Positions 44,347 through 55,337 are shown, counted from the first letter of the stretch. The stretch is 64,000 nt of DNA from Isoetes taiwanensis (GCA_021234155.1 JAJEKV010000047.1:1602494-1666493), one strand, 5' to 3'. Notes: generated by a model from the sequence alone, not told the origin. A program made the numbers and translations.

Positions 44347-45560
44347 ATGGAGTGTCTAGTTATGGCGATGGAGCGCTGGCTACGCACATCCAAAGTGCCC
44401 TCCACTCCAATTTGGGTAAGAAATTCTTTTGATTCCAAAATTTTTCTATTGCGCAATTCTCGAAAGGATCCAGACCTCTACGACGAGGTTGTGCTGGAAT
44501 TAAAAGCGCATTCAGAGGGCGAAGTCCTTGTGGAGGCGAACCAGGGCAACCTGATATTGGTTGCTCCGAGTTGCTGCTGCCAGATTCCAATGCACAATTT
44601 ATCCCGCGGAGAGAGGGTAGATATACCGGATGTTTGCGAGGAGCTTCATATTCAGAGGACCAGGGCGCACCAACCCTTGCTCAGCTTACTCACGCATGCA
44701 GGCATAGGGGCATCCTACCGCAGACTTTTTTTTCAAATCTCTAACCACACCCAATTTGGGATTTTAGTTGCTTCCTTCTCTCCTGCTCGCAAACAACTTA
44801 GAATCGTTCATACGGTGCACCCAAATGAATATGCCTGATATTTCTATTCTCCGGCCTGATCACGATAATGTCATCTATTTTCTTACTTATCTGCCTAAAG
44901 AGAAAGCTTTAGAAGATGCTCTGCTTCCTCAATATCATTGCCTGTCATCCCATGCCGCGCTGCCTTATAAATCTTATCGATGTGGTCTGACTCTGCCACG
45001 GATGGTTAGCTTGGAGTTTATATATTTACAAGAGGATTTGTGGAGGCAGGCGTGGGCATCATTTTTGTTTATGAATGGAGCTGGTTTACTAAAACCTCCT
45101 CAGAACCAGGCAGGACATATCATGCAAGTGCATAAGAAGCTCAATAGTAGCAATTTCAAAACTGAAATGGTTCCTAGTGTGTGGGGAAATTTGCCAAACG
45201 ACATAATTCCCCTTATACTGGCGCGCCTTCCACTTGTGAGCAAGATCTACTCTGCATTAGTATCCAAAAGTTGGAACCAAATGTTGAAGAACATGCAACA
45301 TGCCCATGATGGCGAAATATGGATCGTTTTTCGCCCCTTCTCTAACTTAGAATCGTTCATACGGTGCAGCCAAATGAATATGCCGATATTTCTATTCTCC
45401 GGCCTGATCACGATAATGTCATCTATTTTCTTACTTATCTACCTAAAGAGAGAGCTTTAGAAGATGCTCTGCTTCCTCAATATCACTGCCTCTCATCCCA
45501 TGCCTCGCTGCCTTATATATATCGATGTGGTCTGACTCTGCCACGAATGGATGGTTCTAA
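44347..45560 (+). pseudogene. F-box protein gene with internal duplication, decayed
   Basis: The first frame (ATG 44347 to 44838) encodes about 163 residues ending LRIVHTVHPNEYA. A second frame to 45460 includes the F-box VWGNLPNDIIPLILARLPLV then SKSWNQML at about 45180-45290. The block LRIVHTV-PNEYADISILRP to YHCLSSHA-LPY occurs twice, at 44800-45000 and 45350-45555, so a piece of the C-terminal repeat domain was copied downstream of the F-box. A one-base insertion at 44836 shifts the first copy out of frame. F-box proteins recruit targets to SCF ubiquitin ligases. The usual order (F-box first, then kelch or F-box-associated repeats) is disturbed, so this is a rearranged pseudogene. Confidence 0.62.
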
Positions 45561-45588
45561 GTACTCCCTATTTGGGTTGGGCTCCCAT

Positions 45589-45810
45589 GGAAACCCTTCC
45601 AATTTTCCATGGAAAATAGGGGAAGGGTTTCCTCTGAAAATGGGAAGGGTTTCCATTTTTTTTTTTCAAGGCGCACGCCGCCCAACACGGCACGCACGCC
45701 GCCATTAATGGTGCACGCTCATAAATATGCACGACACTCAAGAATAGGAAAATACCCATGGGAAAATAGGAAGGGTTTCCACAAATGGGGGAAAATAGAA
45801 AGGGTTTCCA
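45589..45810. repeat. Interspersed GGAAGGGTTTCC motif cluster
   Basis: GGAAACCCTTCC at 45589 and its reverse complement GGAAGGGTTTCC at 45621, 45643 and 45769, plus GAAAGGGTTTCC at 45798. Between them are ATGGGAAAATAGG-like phrases and a GC-rich stretch (45670-45710). The same motif cluster recurs at 49699-49764. Confidence 0.85.
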
Positions 45811-46741
45811 CGTTTCATCAAAAGATTTTTAAGGGCGCTTCTTGCGCCTTGGTATCCGCCATTGCATCTCAAAAATTTTAAGGGCGCTTCTTGCGCTTTG
45901 CTCTCTGCCATTGCATCTCCTTATGCTAAGATGGCAATTTGATATGGTAACATCTGTTCAACCTTGCAATACTGATACCAGTCCAAGTTTTGGATTGAAG
46001 GAGGTTACGTGATCCACCCAAACCTTATTAGAACCCGCAAAGATATGTATGGTGTCACTTTATAATCTATAAGTTGTCATCAACTAGGAGATCTAAAAGA
46101 TGAATGCCATAGCCATCAAAATTGCCCAACATTTACAACTACCAGAGCTACAGAGCTACCTTGTCTGCATATTCTTTTACACACATCTAGCCTGCTTGCT
46201 CTGCTCAAGCAATGTGCACAAACATACCGAGCAGGACACGTTGAACTATACAAATTTCTAGTTTTCTTTTAAAAATCTTGCGAGGTTTTCTATTTATTAT
46301 AATCCCATATAGAAATGAGTTTAATGTATTGGGTGTGGATGATAAAAGAATCAAGCCATCAATTCAATTCATATTTCATTTTTTCAAGCTATACCTACAA
46401 AACCATATAAACCAAAGGCCAACTCTATGTTCATTAGAACTTTCTTGTAGTGGACTCTAATAACACATTTTAAGCTCAAAGGAGATGCTCCAAGATCAAT
46501 GTAGCGATATGAAGCAAGAGTCAAAACGATGATAGCAATTCCATCCAAAGCTAGGCCATGTGGAAGAAATTTAAGTGGTTGAAGAGACTTGGTGGGAGGA
46601 AAAGAGGCTAGTCTATATTTACCTACTTTTTAGACCATCATTTTCTAGAATAGAGAATGTCGGCCACCAAATAATGCAACAAACTTAATCTATTCTACTG
46701 AATTCTATTCTATTTTGGTTGCACCTTTTACAAACTAAGGC
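45811..46741. other. Intergenic, no gene recognised
   Basis: A short duplication (TTTTAAGGGCGCTTCTTGCG) lies at 45827 and 45876. The rest is AT-rich with no recognised feature. Confidence 0.45.
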
Positions 46742-47010
46742 AAAAGAGCTAACATCCTCCAAGACGCACAAGCTAGAATTGTTAGGGCTTACCATTGCTC
46801 TTCGCTTGCTCCTGCCAAGCGACAGTTGATATTTGAATCCTATTTGAGTGTGTTGTCTTATGCATAGGCTGGTGGTTCTACTCAGTGGGTCATGATTATC
46901 CTCTGAGACTTTATTCCCGCCTCTGCATTTGTGTTTTGCTTTTTGGCGTGGAGTTTCAATAAAGTTTGTCGTCCTTCAAAAAAAAAAAAAAAAAAAAAGA
47001 GCTAACATCC
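46742..47010 (+). mobile_element. Processed retroposon with poly(A) and target-site duplication
   Basis: AAAAGAGCTAACATCC at 46742-46757 is repeated at 46995-47010 after about 18 A. The 240 bp insert starts at 46758, has an open frame LQDAQARIVRAYHCSSLAPA then KRQLIFESYLSVLSYA to about 46868, a 110 bp 3' UTR with AATAAA at 46960, and the A tail. This is the classical product of LINE-mediated retroposition. Whether the source is a LINE 3' end or a host mRNA cannot be decided by eye. Confidence 0.8.
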
Positions 47011-47016
47011 ATGAAA

Positions 47017-47170
47017 ATGATTAAGATGTTTCTTCATAAATATGCACAACAAAGAATGCCATGGTGAGATGCATGAGAAAAATGATTAAGATGTTTCCTC
47101 ATAAGATGCACAACAAAGAAATGCATGAGAAAAATGATTAAGATGTTTCTTCTTAAGATGCACAACAAAG
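47017..47170. repeat. Three tandem ~60 bp repeats
   Basis: AAATGATTAAGATGTTTC followed by TTCATAA-ATGCACAACAAAGAA recurs at about 47016, 47079 and 47131. It overlaps the copia scrap. Confidence 0.88.
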
Positions 47171-47377
47171 AATACCATGGTGAGATGCACCATTTGCAAC
47201 CCATACATCGTGGTTATATGCGTGAGTGGACAATAAAGTGGCCAATGAGAGAGGTTGTAGTTCATGAGGGCTTGCATTAGGAGGGTCTAATTTGTCTTCC
47301 TTCCCCTCAGCATTAGCATAGCATTTATAGGATTCCAAAGTAAAATATTCTAACTTGTTATGGACTAATTTATACAC
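47150..47377 (-). pseudogene. Copia pol scrap (protease start)
   Basis: The - strand at 47377-47153 encodes a stretch with YKCYANAEGKEDK (a decayed CCHC-like region) followed by HDVWVANGASHHGIL, which resembles the protease opening W..DSGASHHM of copia elements with Asp changed to Asn. The fragment is short, and the replaced catalytic residue means no activity. Confidence 0.45.
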
Positions 47378-47484
47378 TCATATAAAGCCGTCTTATTGGA
47401 ATTACTGTATGGATTACCATAGTGCTAGGGGGCTCGTAACTATTGCAATGCTTAGCAACACCTTTAAATGCTTGAAAATTTTAC

Positions 47485-48080
47485 CTTGAATCTCTGGGAA
47501 TTCAATGCCCCCACAAGCTTAGAAAGCTCGCGGAATGAAGTACAGCTTTTCAGATCCAATACTTCAGATGAATAATCAGCTAAAATCCATGGAAAGACTG
47601 GATACTGGGTTATGTCATTGTAGGATCTTCCTGCTAATGTGTTCAAAGCCATCAAGTATTCGAAGTTACTAGTTTCACGTCGTCTCCAAGCATCCTTCGC
47701 CCGTTCAGCCATTTCAATCGCTTTCCATCATCCCAGCCAACGGTTCGTTTATCCCCTTCCCTTCCCATAGACTTTCTCAGAATTTGGTGTTGCATTCCTG
47801 CAAGATAGTAGCTTCATGGCGACATCTTTGGCAACCTTTGCGTAAGAAAAATTAAAAATATTGGAGGTATTGAACTCCCAAAAATATCTCAAGTCTTTGT
47901 GTCTTTTGTAAAGATATCCGGTTCCATGTATTGCAACAATCTGAAAAGTGAACATTCCAGAGTATAAATATGCAAGCGAGAACTTTACAATTAATCTGGC
48001 GAACGATCTGGCTGACACAAGCTCCCGAAATGGTATGCAAGATAGCATAGCGTAATCCATAGCAGCCACCCATCCTATCA
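47485..48080 (-). pseudogene. BEACH-domain protein fragment
   Basis: The - strand from 47712 to 47485 encodes [20 protein letters not shown], then [20 protein letters not shown] and [12 protein letters not shown], ending at a GTAAAA donor. This is the highly conserved start of the BEACH domain (NFEYLMxLNTxAGRxYND, QYPVFPWxLADY). Upstream, 47930-47760 encodes YLYKRHKDLRYFWEF then TSNIFNFSYAKVAKDV, matching the PH-like strand (xFF...NFxF). A stop at about 47750 interrupts the join. BEACH proteins act in vesicle traffic and membrane dynamics. The remaining BEACH and WD40 exons are not seen, so it is a gene fragment. Confidence 0.68.
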
Positions 48081-49690
48081 TTTTCTTTGTTGTAGTTGGA
48101 AGGGGCTCAATTGCCCATTAGTATTATCACCGCCAAATTTTTAATAATACTTAACAATTAGCCTTTAGACCATATGAGGATTTTTATTGGCTATAAAAAT
48201 AGAATAGCAAGCAGACTTTAAAGGCACACAAAGCATTTCCAAGTCTCATTGCGCCTTCCTTCCTTACAAGCTATGCAACAAAGGCCTTAAACCACTTACC
48301 CAAAATCATCTTCATATGGGAGGCCTCAATCTTGAGAGAAAACCAGTTATTTACCTTCATGGAATCCCCTCCAACAAATAACAATCGGTTTGCAGCAATT
48401 AAATCCATTGAGATAGTTGGCCGTAAATTCTTCTAGGGTCCTGTATTTGTACATATGTACATTGCGGCAGACCGAAAGGTGAGCTCTTTGAGCCAAATCT
48501 TTGCGTTTGTGTTCAAAATGCTTTATCGGTGAGATTATGCAAAACTTCGTAAATAAGGTGGCTTTTCGAAAGCACGATATTCTCCCTCCAAAGGGGCATC
48601 GTACATTTCTACTGATTAAGATGCACTTTAATGGCAATCCATGCCGCCTTTGCAACTAGGCCAAGTTATTCCACACTATAGATTTTTGTGGCTTTGGTAA
48701 TTAAAGCGATGAAATGCAGCCTTAAGAGGTCGCAAAAAAACCATAAGGCCTAATCCCAAAGGTTGAGATCATATTAATAAATAAGACAAACCTCACCTTA
48801 TTAAGAGATCTGAAGAACAACATCCATCCCTCATACCTAAAACGAAAAATTCCCAATGATGACAAATTCCGTGTGATTTTTGAAAGAAATCTACAATAGT
48901 TACCTATTTGTGTAAAGGGCTCTTCTCTCTTGTGCTTGGAGGAAGCATGAGAGCAGCACGGCTATGGCGCGTTTACTGCGAAGATGGCGACCTCCATCAA
49001 AAAACATATTGCATAAGCAAAAGGATCCGAGACGCCTTACCGCTTTCCTCGGAATTTTGTGGTACACATGCACCCGACCTTGGTAGAATATGGTGAGCAG
49101 AGCAGTGCGAACTCCGGCACTTTCCATTCTTTTCATATACGGTGCAAATAAAAGGATTGCCCTAGCAAAAGTTGGACCTCCAAATTTTGGAATTTCTGCC
49201 TTGAGGGCAAAGATGGCACTGTCAACATGTTTGACGCCCAAAGAAGACATGGATCATAGCTATAAATCGGGGCAAAATATTGAGTTTGATAAGGGTCATA
49301 TTGACGAGCAGGATACCTTTGAACAGAAACTTGAGCTCCGTTGCTCATGGGCGATGTCATTTGCACCCAGTCCACTCTTGGACTGATTTTCAACCAGATT
49401 TCTCCAAATGCTGAAGAAATTCCTGTATCTGAAATCGACGAGAGATTAAAGATTAGAAAATATCATTTTTTGAATCAGAGAATCATAGCAATCTTTCCTG
49501 GAAATACTTCTGGATTGCATCCTCTAGAATCGTCAATCGCCAAACAAGAGGGATGCAAACCAAGAACAGGGATTTTTTTGCAAGCGGGATGCAAACCAAG
49601 AACAAGGATTTTTTTTTTCCCAAATCGGGCTGCATGCATTGAATTCTTTAAATTTATGAGTGGTGGATGTCACTCTACCCAAAAAAAAAA
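48081..49690. other. Region upstream of the BEACH fragment, unassigned
   Basis: Two longer - strand frames occur, 48655-48347 (102 codons) and 49250-48900 (116 codons, starting MSSLGVKHVDSAIFALKAE). Neither was recognised. They could be exons of the same broken gene or chance. Confidence 0.3.
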
Positions 49691-49698
49691 ATCCTAGC

Positions 49699-49764
49699 GG
49701 AAACCCTTCCGGTCTTCGAATGTGGAAACCCTTCCGGGTTTGTTGGAAATTTGGAAGGGTTTCC
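49699..49764. repeat. GGAAACCCTTCC motif cluster, second locus
   Basis: GGAAACCCTTCC at 49699 and 49724, and the inverse GGAAGGGTTTCC at 49753. Same palindromic pair as at 45589-45810. The two clusters share little else except a flanking T-rich end. Confidence 0.85.
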
Positions 49765-49799
49765 AATTTTTTTAGGAATTCTAACCCGAATCGGGTGGA

Positions 49800-50110
49800 G
49801 ATAGTTTGAGCTTCGTCTCCATCTCCATCCCCTGTTCCATCTCCATCTCCTTCGCCATCTTCATCCGCCTCTCCTTCTCCATCTTCGTCCTGCTGCCATG
49901 GTTTCTCCTTCTCCGTGGTTTCTCCTTCTACTTCATCGCCTTCTCCTTCTCCATCATGCTGCCATCATGCTGAGGTGAAGCATGCTGTCGGAGGAAATAG
50001 TGAAGCATGCTTCTTGCCCATTCCGGAGGGAATAGTGAAGCATGCAAACAATGAAGCATGCTGTTTGCCCATTCCCGAGGAAATAGTGAAGCATGTTGTT
50101 TGCGTGGTTA
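49800..50110. repeat. Simple repeats: (TCTCCA)n-like, then GTGAAGCATGC minisatellite
   Basis: 49815-49960 is made of CTCCATCTCC, TCGCCATCTT and CTTCTCCTTC units. From 49975 the unit (A)GTGAAGCATGC(T) with GAGGAAATA and TTGCCCATTCC appears five times to 50097. Frames across it are not credible. Confidence 0.85.
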
Positions 50111-50279
50111 GGCCAGAAATTTTTGCCCATTCTGGTTTACCCATTCTCGCCTGGCTAGGCGAGATTTTTTTATTATTATTATTGTTTAATTAATTATATT
50201 ATATTATTTAAAATAGTATTTACGGGTGCGTTTGATTTTAAAATAATATTCTATTGATTTTATGTTATGGGTCCTTATG

Positions 50280-50640
50280 TGTTATGCTCTTTCTTTTGCC
50301 CACCTCTCCCTCTTTTTGCCCCGTCTCCCCTCTTTTTTTTGCCCCCCCTTTCCCTCTTTTGCCCACCTCTCTCCCTTTTGCACATCTCTTTACCCACTCT
50401 CTTTGCCACTTTGCCCTCCTCACCTCCCTTCCCCTTTGCCCCCCTCACCCCCCTTCCCCAACTTCTCCCTCCCTTTTTGAACTTCCTCCCTCCCCCAACT
50501 TCTCTCAACCATAATCCCCTTTGCCCCTTTGCTCTCCCCTTTGCTCCTCCTCCTCTTCCCCATGCCCCCTTTTGCCCCTCCCCTTTGCCCTTCCCCCTCC
50601 TCCCCTTCCCTCCCCTTTACTTACCTTTTTTTTGCATGAG
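50280..50640. repeat. Pyrimidine-rich tract (CCCCTTTGCC)n-like
   Basis: About 350 bp of C/T with interspersed TTTGCCC and CCTCC units. The overlapping 70-140 codon frames (Pro/Leu/Ser/Phe) are composition artefacts. Confidence 0.85.
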
Positions 50641-51089
50641 TCCCATTTTTATTCTGAGTCCCAAACTTCGAGATTTGGCCCACTTTAATTAAATGCGACT
50701 TAAAACGTTTTATCAGCTCATTTATCGGGCCTCATACCAGCAAAGCTTCTCAGCTCTAATATCGGCCATCAGGTTTCGGATTGTGGTAGATTATTTTGGA
50801 CTGTTATATGTAATCCAGTTTTGCTCTATAGGTCGTGGATCTAGCTTTAATTCTTTGCTTCCTAGCATAAAGCTTTGAGATTTGACAGTTTGAGTCCCAG
50901 TTTTGCTCAATAGGCCGTCGCCATAGCATTGGTTTTCTGCTACCCAGCATAAGGCTTTGAGTTTTCACAGCCCAGTATACAGCAGCAATAACTCCAGTTC
51001 GGTGGCTCAGATTCTACAACCAGCCCAAACACGCAGCATACATGACACCAAACCCAAGGCCAAGCAACCTATGTCATAACGAGGCGCCG
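50641..51089. other. Spacer before the ORF1-only element
   Basis: Phrases TTTTGCTCTATAGG and CATAAAGCTTTGAG recur (50819 and 50902; 50867 and 50951), a local tandem duplication of about 85 bp. It may include the 5' UTR of the element that follows. Confidence 0.45.
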
Positions 51090-52141
51090 TCATAATAACA
51101 ATAGCTCCGGCACAGATCCAAATCAAGCACGATTTCATGCGGCGCCAGGGGTACGTGAATTGTGGCATCAACTGGGTGATCTTCAGCACGAGGTCTTTGA
51201 TCGGTTGCCTCCAGCAGATGCCACTTTGCTCCGGGATATGTGGGGCAAAATGCATATTCAAGATACGTCACTCCTTATAGAGGGCCAGGTATTCTATATG
51301 AAACTTGTTACACTAATACACTTTACTCTTTAATTGCAACAGGCACTCAAGCGCAACAAGAACCGAGGATGACTACCAAAGGTGCCCGAGGCCAATATAC
51401 AGACTGATCTAGGGCCAGACATGAGCACAGATGCCATGACTCAGACATCAGCCTCATGCACGGATACCATAATGACCGATGTACAGATACCTCCAGGTCC
51501 AGACACGGATAATCACAGGCAGGGAGAGCTAATTCCATCATCCATAGATGCTCCCGAGCAAGGTAAATGCCTCAATATGTGCATAGTGGGGCTACCTAAA
51601 ACAGACTCTTGCTCAGATGCTGAACAAGCCGCAAACTTTTTCACAGATATCATGCACATTCAAGAGATGACTAGTATCGCCATAGCCCGGGCGAAGTTGG
51701 GGCCCGAGAGAGACCGGATCTACCTCGCCATATAGTTGTGCACTTCAAAGACCTCTCAGGACATGTTGTATGTGCTCCAAAGACGGCCACCATTTGAAGA
51801 ATACTAGCTTCTCGTTCAGAGGATATCTCCCTGCATAACCGACTAGGCTAATACGGGAGGAGTTGTGTAAAGTCCGAGAGGCTCCATTTGTAGAACAAGT
51901 GGGCAAAGGTACCTGGAGGGGGGCACGGCTATCATTCAAGACCCATCCATGGCCTGAGAACCCTTGGTTGGGATATGCATGGTGCCCTATTAGTTCTTCT
52001 TGGTATTTCTTTGGTATTTTGTTAGGAGGCTTAGTCCCCATACCGTGTTTTGTTTAGGCTTAGGCCTTTTGTTTTTTTGGGGGCTCATGCCCTCTTTCTT
52101 TGTTCTTGTCCCAGGGTTCTTGTGGACGATAAAAAACTTAT

Positions 52142-52173
<32 letters not shown>

Positions 52174-52278
52174 TATCTTATCTTATCTTATCTTATCTTA
52201 TCTTATCTTATCTTATCTTATCTTATCTTATCTTATCTTATCTTATCTTATCTTATCTTATGTTATCTTATCTTATCT
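51090..52278 (+). mobile_element. ORF1-only LINE derivative A, with (TTATC)n tail
   Basis: The element encodes an ORF1-like protein and then directly its 3' end, without endonuclease or reverse transcriptase. N-terminal block: PGVRELWHQLGDLQHEVFDR then LPPADATLLRDMWGKM (about 51140-51255). A linker NIQTDLGPDMSTDAMTQT follows at 51395, then an RRM-like block LNMCIVGLPKTDSCSDAEQA to TDIMHIQ (51570-51665). The C-terminal block is KVREAPFVEQ...WPENPWLGYAW to 52057. Frames are broken at about 51735. The 3' end is TTCTTGTGGACGATAAAAAAC (52115-52135) plus about 28 TTATC units. The same organisation is seen at 61.6 kb. The 5' limit is uncertain. Confidence 0.7.
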
Positions 52279-52279
52279 T
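52138..52279 (+). repeat. (TTATC)n microsatellite tail
   Basis: About 28 pentamers, uniform except one TTATG at about 52259. They follow the conserved LINE-type 3' box directly, so they are read as the element's tail, possibly expanded after insertion. Open frames across it are artefacts. Confidence 0.95.
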
Positions 52280-53515
52280 GTGGAGCTAGGGAAACAAATC
52301 CCTTGGCACTGCAAGGGATCCTATAGTAAAATATATAAAATACCTATAGTATTTAGTTGACCAGGGAACTTTTGTAATACTAGAGGCATTTTGGTAAGAT
52401 ACAGAAAATATAGAGGCATTTAAGTAATTTCCTCTCAATTCAGTTCAATCTATGTTATATCATGCACCTTTCCTTACACACACATACCACTATCTCATTT
52501 TTGAGTTGCAAATGAAAGGATACAATTTTTCATCCATCAGCGCCTTGGCCTCGCAAGTAGGGTTAGTCATTTCTTTTCTATTTTAATACTAGATTTAGCG
52601 AGTTAATCTACCTATATCAAAAAAGTATGGAAGCAGAAGTTAAGCTGAGATTGTCTGATGCTGAAGCTCACCAGAAAGTGGCTTAATTTTTGGAAATGTA
52701 TTACATGCAAGAGAATATTTTTTTAATGGGAGTAGAGGACAATTTTAAAACTTTGATTTTATGGTTAGAACTAGAAAAAAAAGTGCGTCCCGGAGAAACT
52801 TTGGAATCTATGGTTTGACAAATCTTAGTTAGACAATACAGACAAATATTAGTTAGAAATACAAACAAATATTACAAGATTTATTTAGAATTCAAAGTAT
52901 TTAATCCCTGCCCTTTGGAATGCCATTCTTGGACAGAATATGTAACCCCGGAGTAACCAACCTGAAATGTATGATCGCATAGTTGTCATGACCACATTTC
53001 AGGTCACCCATTCTGTGCAGAACAATTCTGCGCAGAACAATAGACCACTTTCCTTCCATTTTTCAAGGAAAGTAGCTAGATTTGCAAGGCCAAGCAGTAG
53101 AAAACTCAGAGAGATGAGGATTATGATTCTATGCTTTAAATCCAATAATGGTGAACGCACTTGTACTCACAGAAATTGGCACTCAAGAAATGGAGATTAT
53201 AATCCTTTAATTCATCATTGGCTCAAATCCAAAGATGGTGAATTCACATTCCGTGACGTAGACATGTTGTTCTAGGCATGTTGTTCTAGGCTACTAAATA
53301 AAAAATACTTGCTAGTTCTAGCTACCGAAGATTGCTTTTGATTACTGGCCAAGAGTGTGTATGCCTCTAGAAGCCTTTGGACATCACTAGAAATTACAAA
53401 ATTAAGTTGCTTACCCTTCATATCCTTCCATAGAAATGTCTCCTTGATTTTGCACTTGATATCATTTCACTTTCTATATTCTTCTCAAGGCACACACAAT
53501 TTGTCAAAAAATAAT
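52277..53515 (+). repeat. 1.2 kb direct repeat flanking the GATL locus, copy 1
   Basis: Begins CTTGTGGAGCTAGGGAAACA and ends CACACACAATTTGT. It matches 55514-56735 with substitutions and small indels. The (TTATC)n tail of element A stops exactly at its left edge. No PBS or polypurine tract sits inside the pair, so LTR status is not supported. Confidence 0.93.
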
Positions 53516-54243
53516 TGATAACATGCCACGCTGTAGATAAGTTTTTTGCTAAATAACTTCAACTCCAAGGTTCATTTCTTACAGTGAAGACAAAACCAAA
53601 TACCACATCAACAACTTTCAACAACATCATTTAAATTGAACTTCATGTTGGGATATTTCAAAACTTCTGCTGAATTGCAATTGAATCTGCAATCGGGAGT
53701 ACAATAACTCTAGGATCTGCCATCCTCCTTAATGATAACCTCATAATGATTCCTTTCTTTTTGCAAAATGGATCACAATCAAACAACACCACCACCAATG
53801 CAAATTTTTTAAGGGTGGGAAGCAAACCGCATATTTTGGAGTCTTACCTCTGATATCGGACATGCCTCTAGATCAACGTTAAAAAGTGCATAGTCGAAAT
53901 GTGCATCAACCATGTTATCCAGGTAGGTTGTTCTAATTCGTATTTCTTGCTCTAACTCTTCTTGCTTTGGGATGGTTTGAAGAAGAAAAGTAGATTCTTT
54001 TTCCATGGAAGCCCGACTGTTCATTTTTCTTTGTCTTTAAATGAACCGATGTTCACCAAAGTTCCAACTGAGGAATTCTTTGGGACACAGCATGGAATAA
54101 AAAAGCAGAGCCAAAATCTTGTGAGTGAATGCTCAACCTAGTTCCAAAGTAACTGGATGTGGAACTTTGGGGTACAAAATGGGATTCAATGCTGATGTGG
54201 CAGCAGCCCAAGTACGCCATAGAAAAACCGCTCAGAAAGGGTT
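53516..54243. other. Unique sequence 3' of GATL, with a possible orphan exon
   Basis: Mostly AT-rich. On the - strand 54024-53809 encodes a frame containing QEELEQEIRIRTTYLDNMVD then AHFDYALFNVDLEACPISE, ending at a GTAAGA donor (about 53848). The FDYALFNVDLE pattern recalls the C-terminal part of guanylate-kinase-like domains. It is too short to be sure and no other exon is visible. Confidence 0.3.
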
Positions 54244-55337
54244 TTAGGGTTTAAGGAAGAGGTCGTAAGGAGCCCACAAGCTATCGAGGGGGCAAGGAGT
54301 ACCGGAATCAATTCTTCGCCATGGTTTGCCCTTTCCGCTCCAATGAAGAAGGCTTACAGCTCCAGGATGAAGATCCCTGCAGCTTCTAACTCTGTTATCC
54401 CCTCCCAATCCATGCTGATTCCACCGGTGATCAATTGGCTCTATCAATCCCCCAAATACAAGCAAAAATGGTGGCTGCGAACCCAGCTCGTAGATTTGTT
54501 TTCCTTTTGAATATCCATCCATTTCTCTATCGTTCTGGTATAATTCTCTTGCCTCCATTTCGCCAGATCCATCACCATTACTCCCGTGTTGAAGTAGCAG
54601 GGTTTTCTTCCTTCAAATACGCTTGATAGAAATCTGTTGGACCAGAATGAATCTGTGAAATATCTGGCAAATTCGACATGGCAATATTCTGGAGCTCCGA
54701 CTGTATGAGTTCCCAGATTTATTCCCCATAGCTTTCCGATATCATCCACCACAATTACGTCTGAATCAAGGTAGATTATCCTCTTAATGCAAGGCGGAAG
54801 AATTTCTGCCAGATAATTTCTTGCATAGTTTAGGGGCTGCTCCAAATCCTCACGAACAGAGGAGGAAATTCTGTGGCGGACTATTTCTGGGTCGAAGAAG
54901 TAGACATTGAATCTGAGGTAAGGAAAAGTAGTGCGGATGGTATGTTTGAGCTCTTCCTCGTTACTAGAAACCAGGAAATGGAAGATCACATTTTGGGGGC
55001 AAATCGCATGCTTTAGCACAGAGAAAACTGCAGCGATGGGACCTCTAAGATAGGTTTTGTCTAAAGTCATTGCAATATGGACGGAATTAGGATCGCAAAC
55101 TTCGTCAAGCTTGAAAAAACCTTTTTGATAAGGCAAGCATCGAATGCCATTGCGAAATTCAGGCGCTTCTTGAAAGGATTGAACCTGCATTCCAGTAGCA
55201 GGCAGACTGCGGGCATCTGATACCCCAAATGCAGATATGATGCAGACTATGAGAAAAAAAAACGATGTCCGGGACATGGTGAATTGGCAGATCGGCGAAC
55301 TGGGCTGTCTGTTCTGCTCACTCATTTTCTCTTCCAT
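54244..55337 (-). pseudogene. Galacturonosyltransferase-like (GATL, GT8) gene with one frameshift
   Basis: Single-exon reading on the - strand from ATG 55337. An N-terminal hydrophobic segment (TSFFFLIVCIISAFGVSDA, residues about 22-42) acts as signal peptide or anchor. Then come VHIAMTLDKTYLRGPIAAVF, LEQPLNYARNYLAEILPPC, the GT8 DxD motif in RIIYLDSDVIVVDDIGKLW, and [19 protein letters not shown]. After the IQK of EKWMDIQK a one-base loss near 54525 shifts frame; the other frame continues [41 protein letters not shown] and [12 protein letters not shown] to 54244. The total of about 360 residues matches normal GATL length. The family works in the Golgi on pectin or xylan-associated cell wall glycans. 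All catalytic motifs are preserved, so the lesion is recent or a sequencing error. Confidence 0.9.

Noticed and set aside
50254-50692. Proline-rich frames of 72-141 codons
   Set aside because: Composition artefact of the CCCCTTTGCC tract.
52000-52326. SYLILSYLIL membrane-protein-like frames
   Set aside because: Translation of the (TTATC)n tail; not a gene.
53809-54024. Guanylate kinase gene
   Set aside because: Only one exon-sized stretch with a loose FDYALFNVDLE match; reported as unassigned sequence with low confidence.
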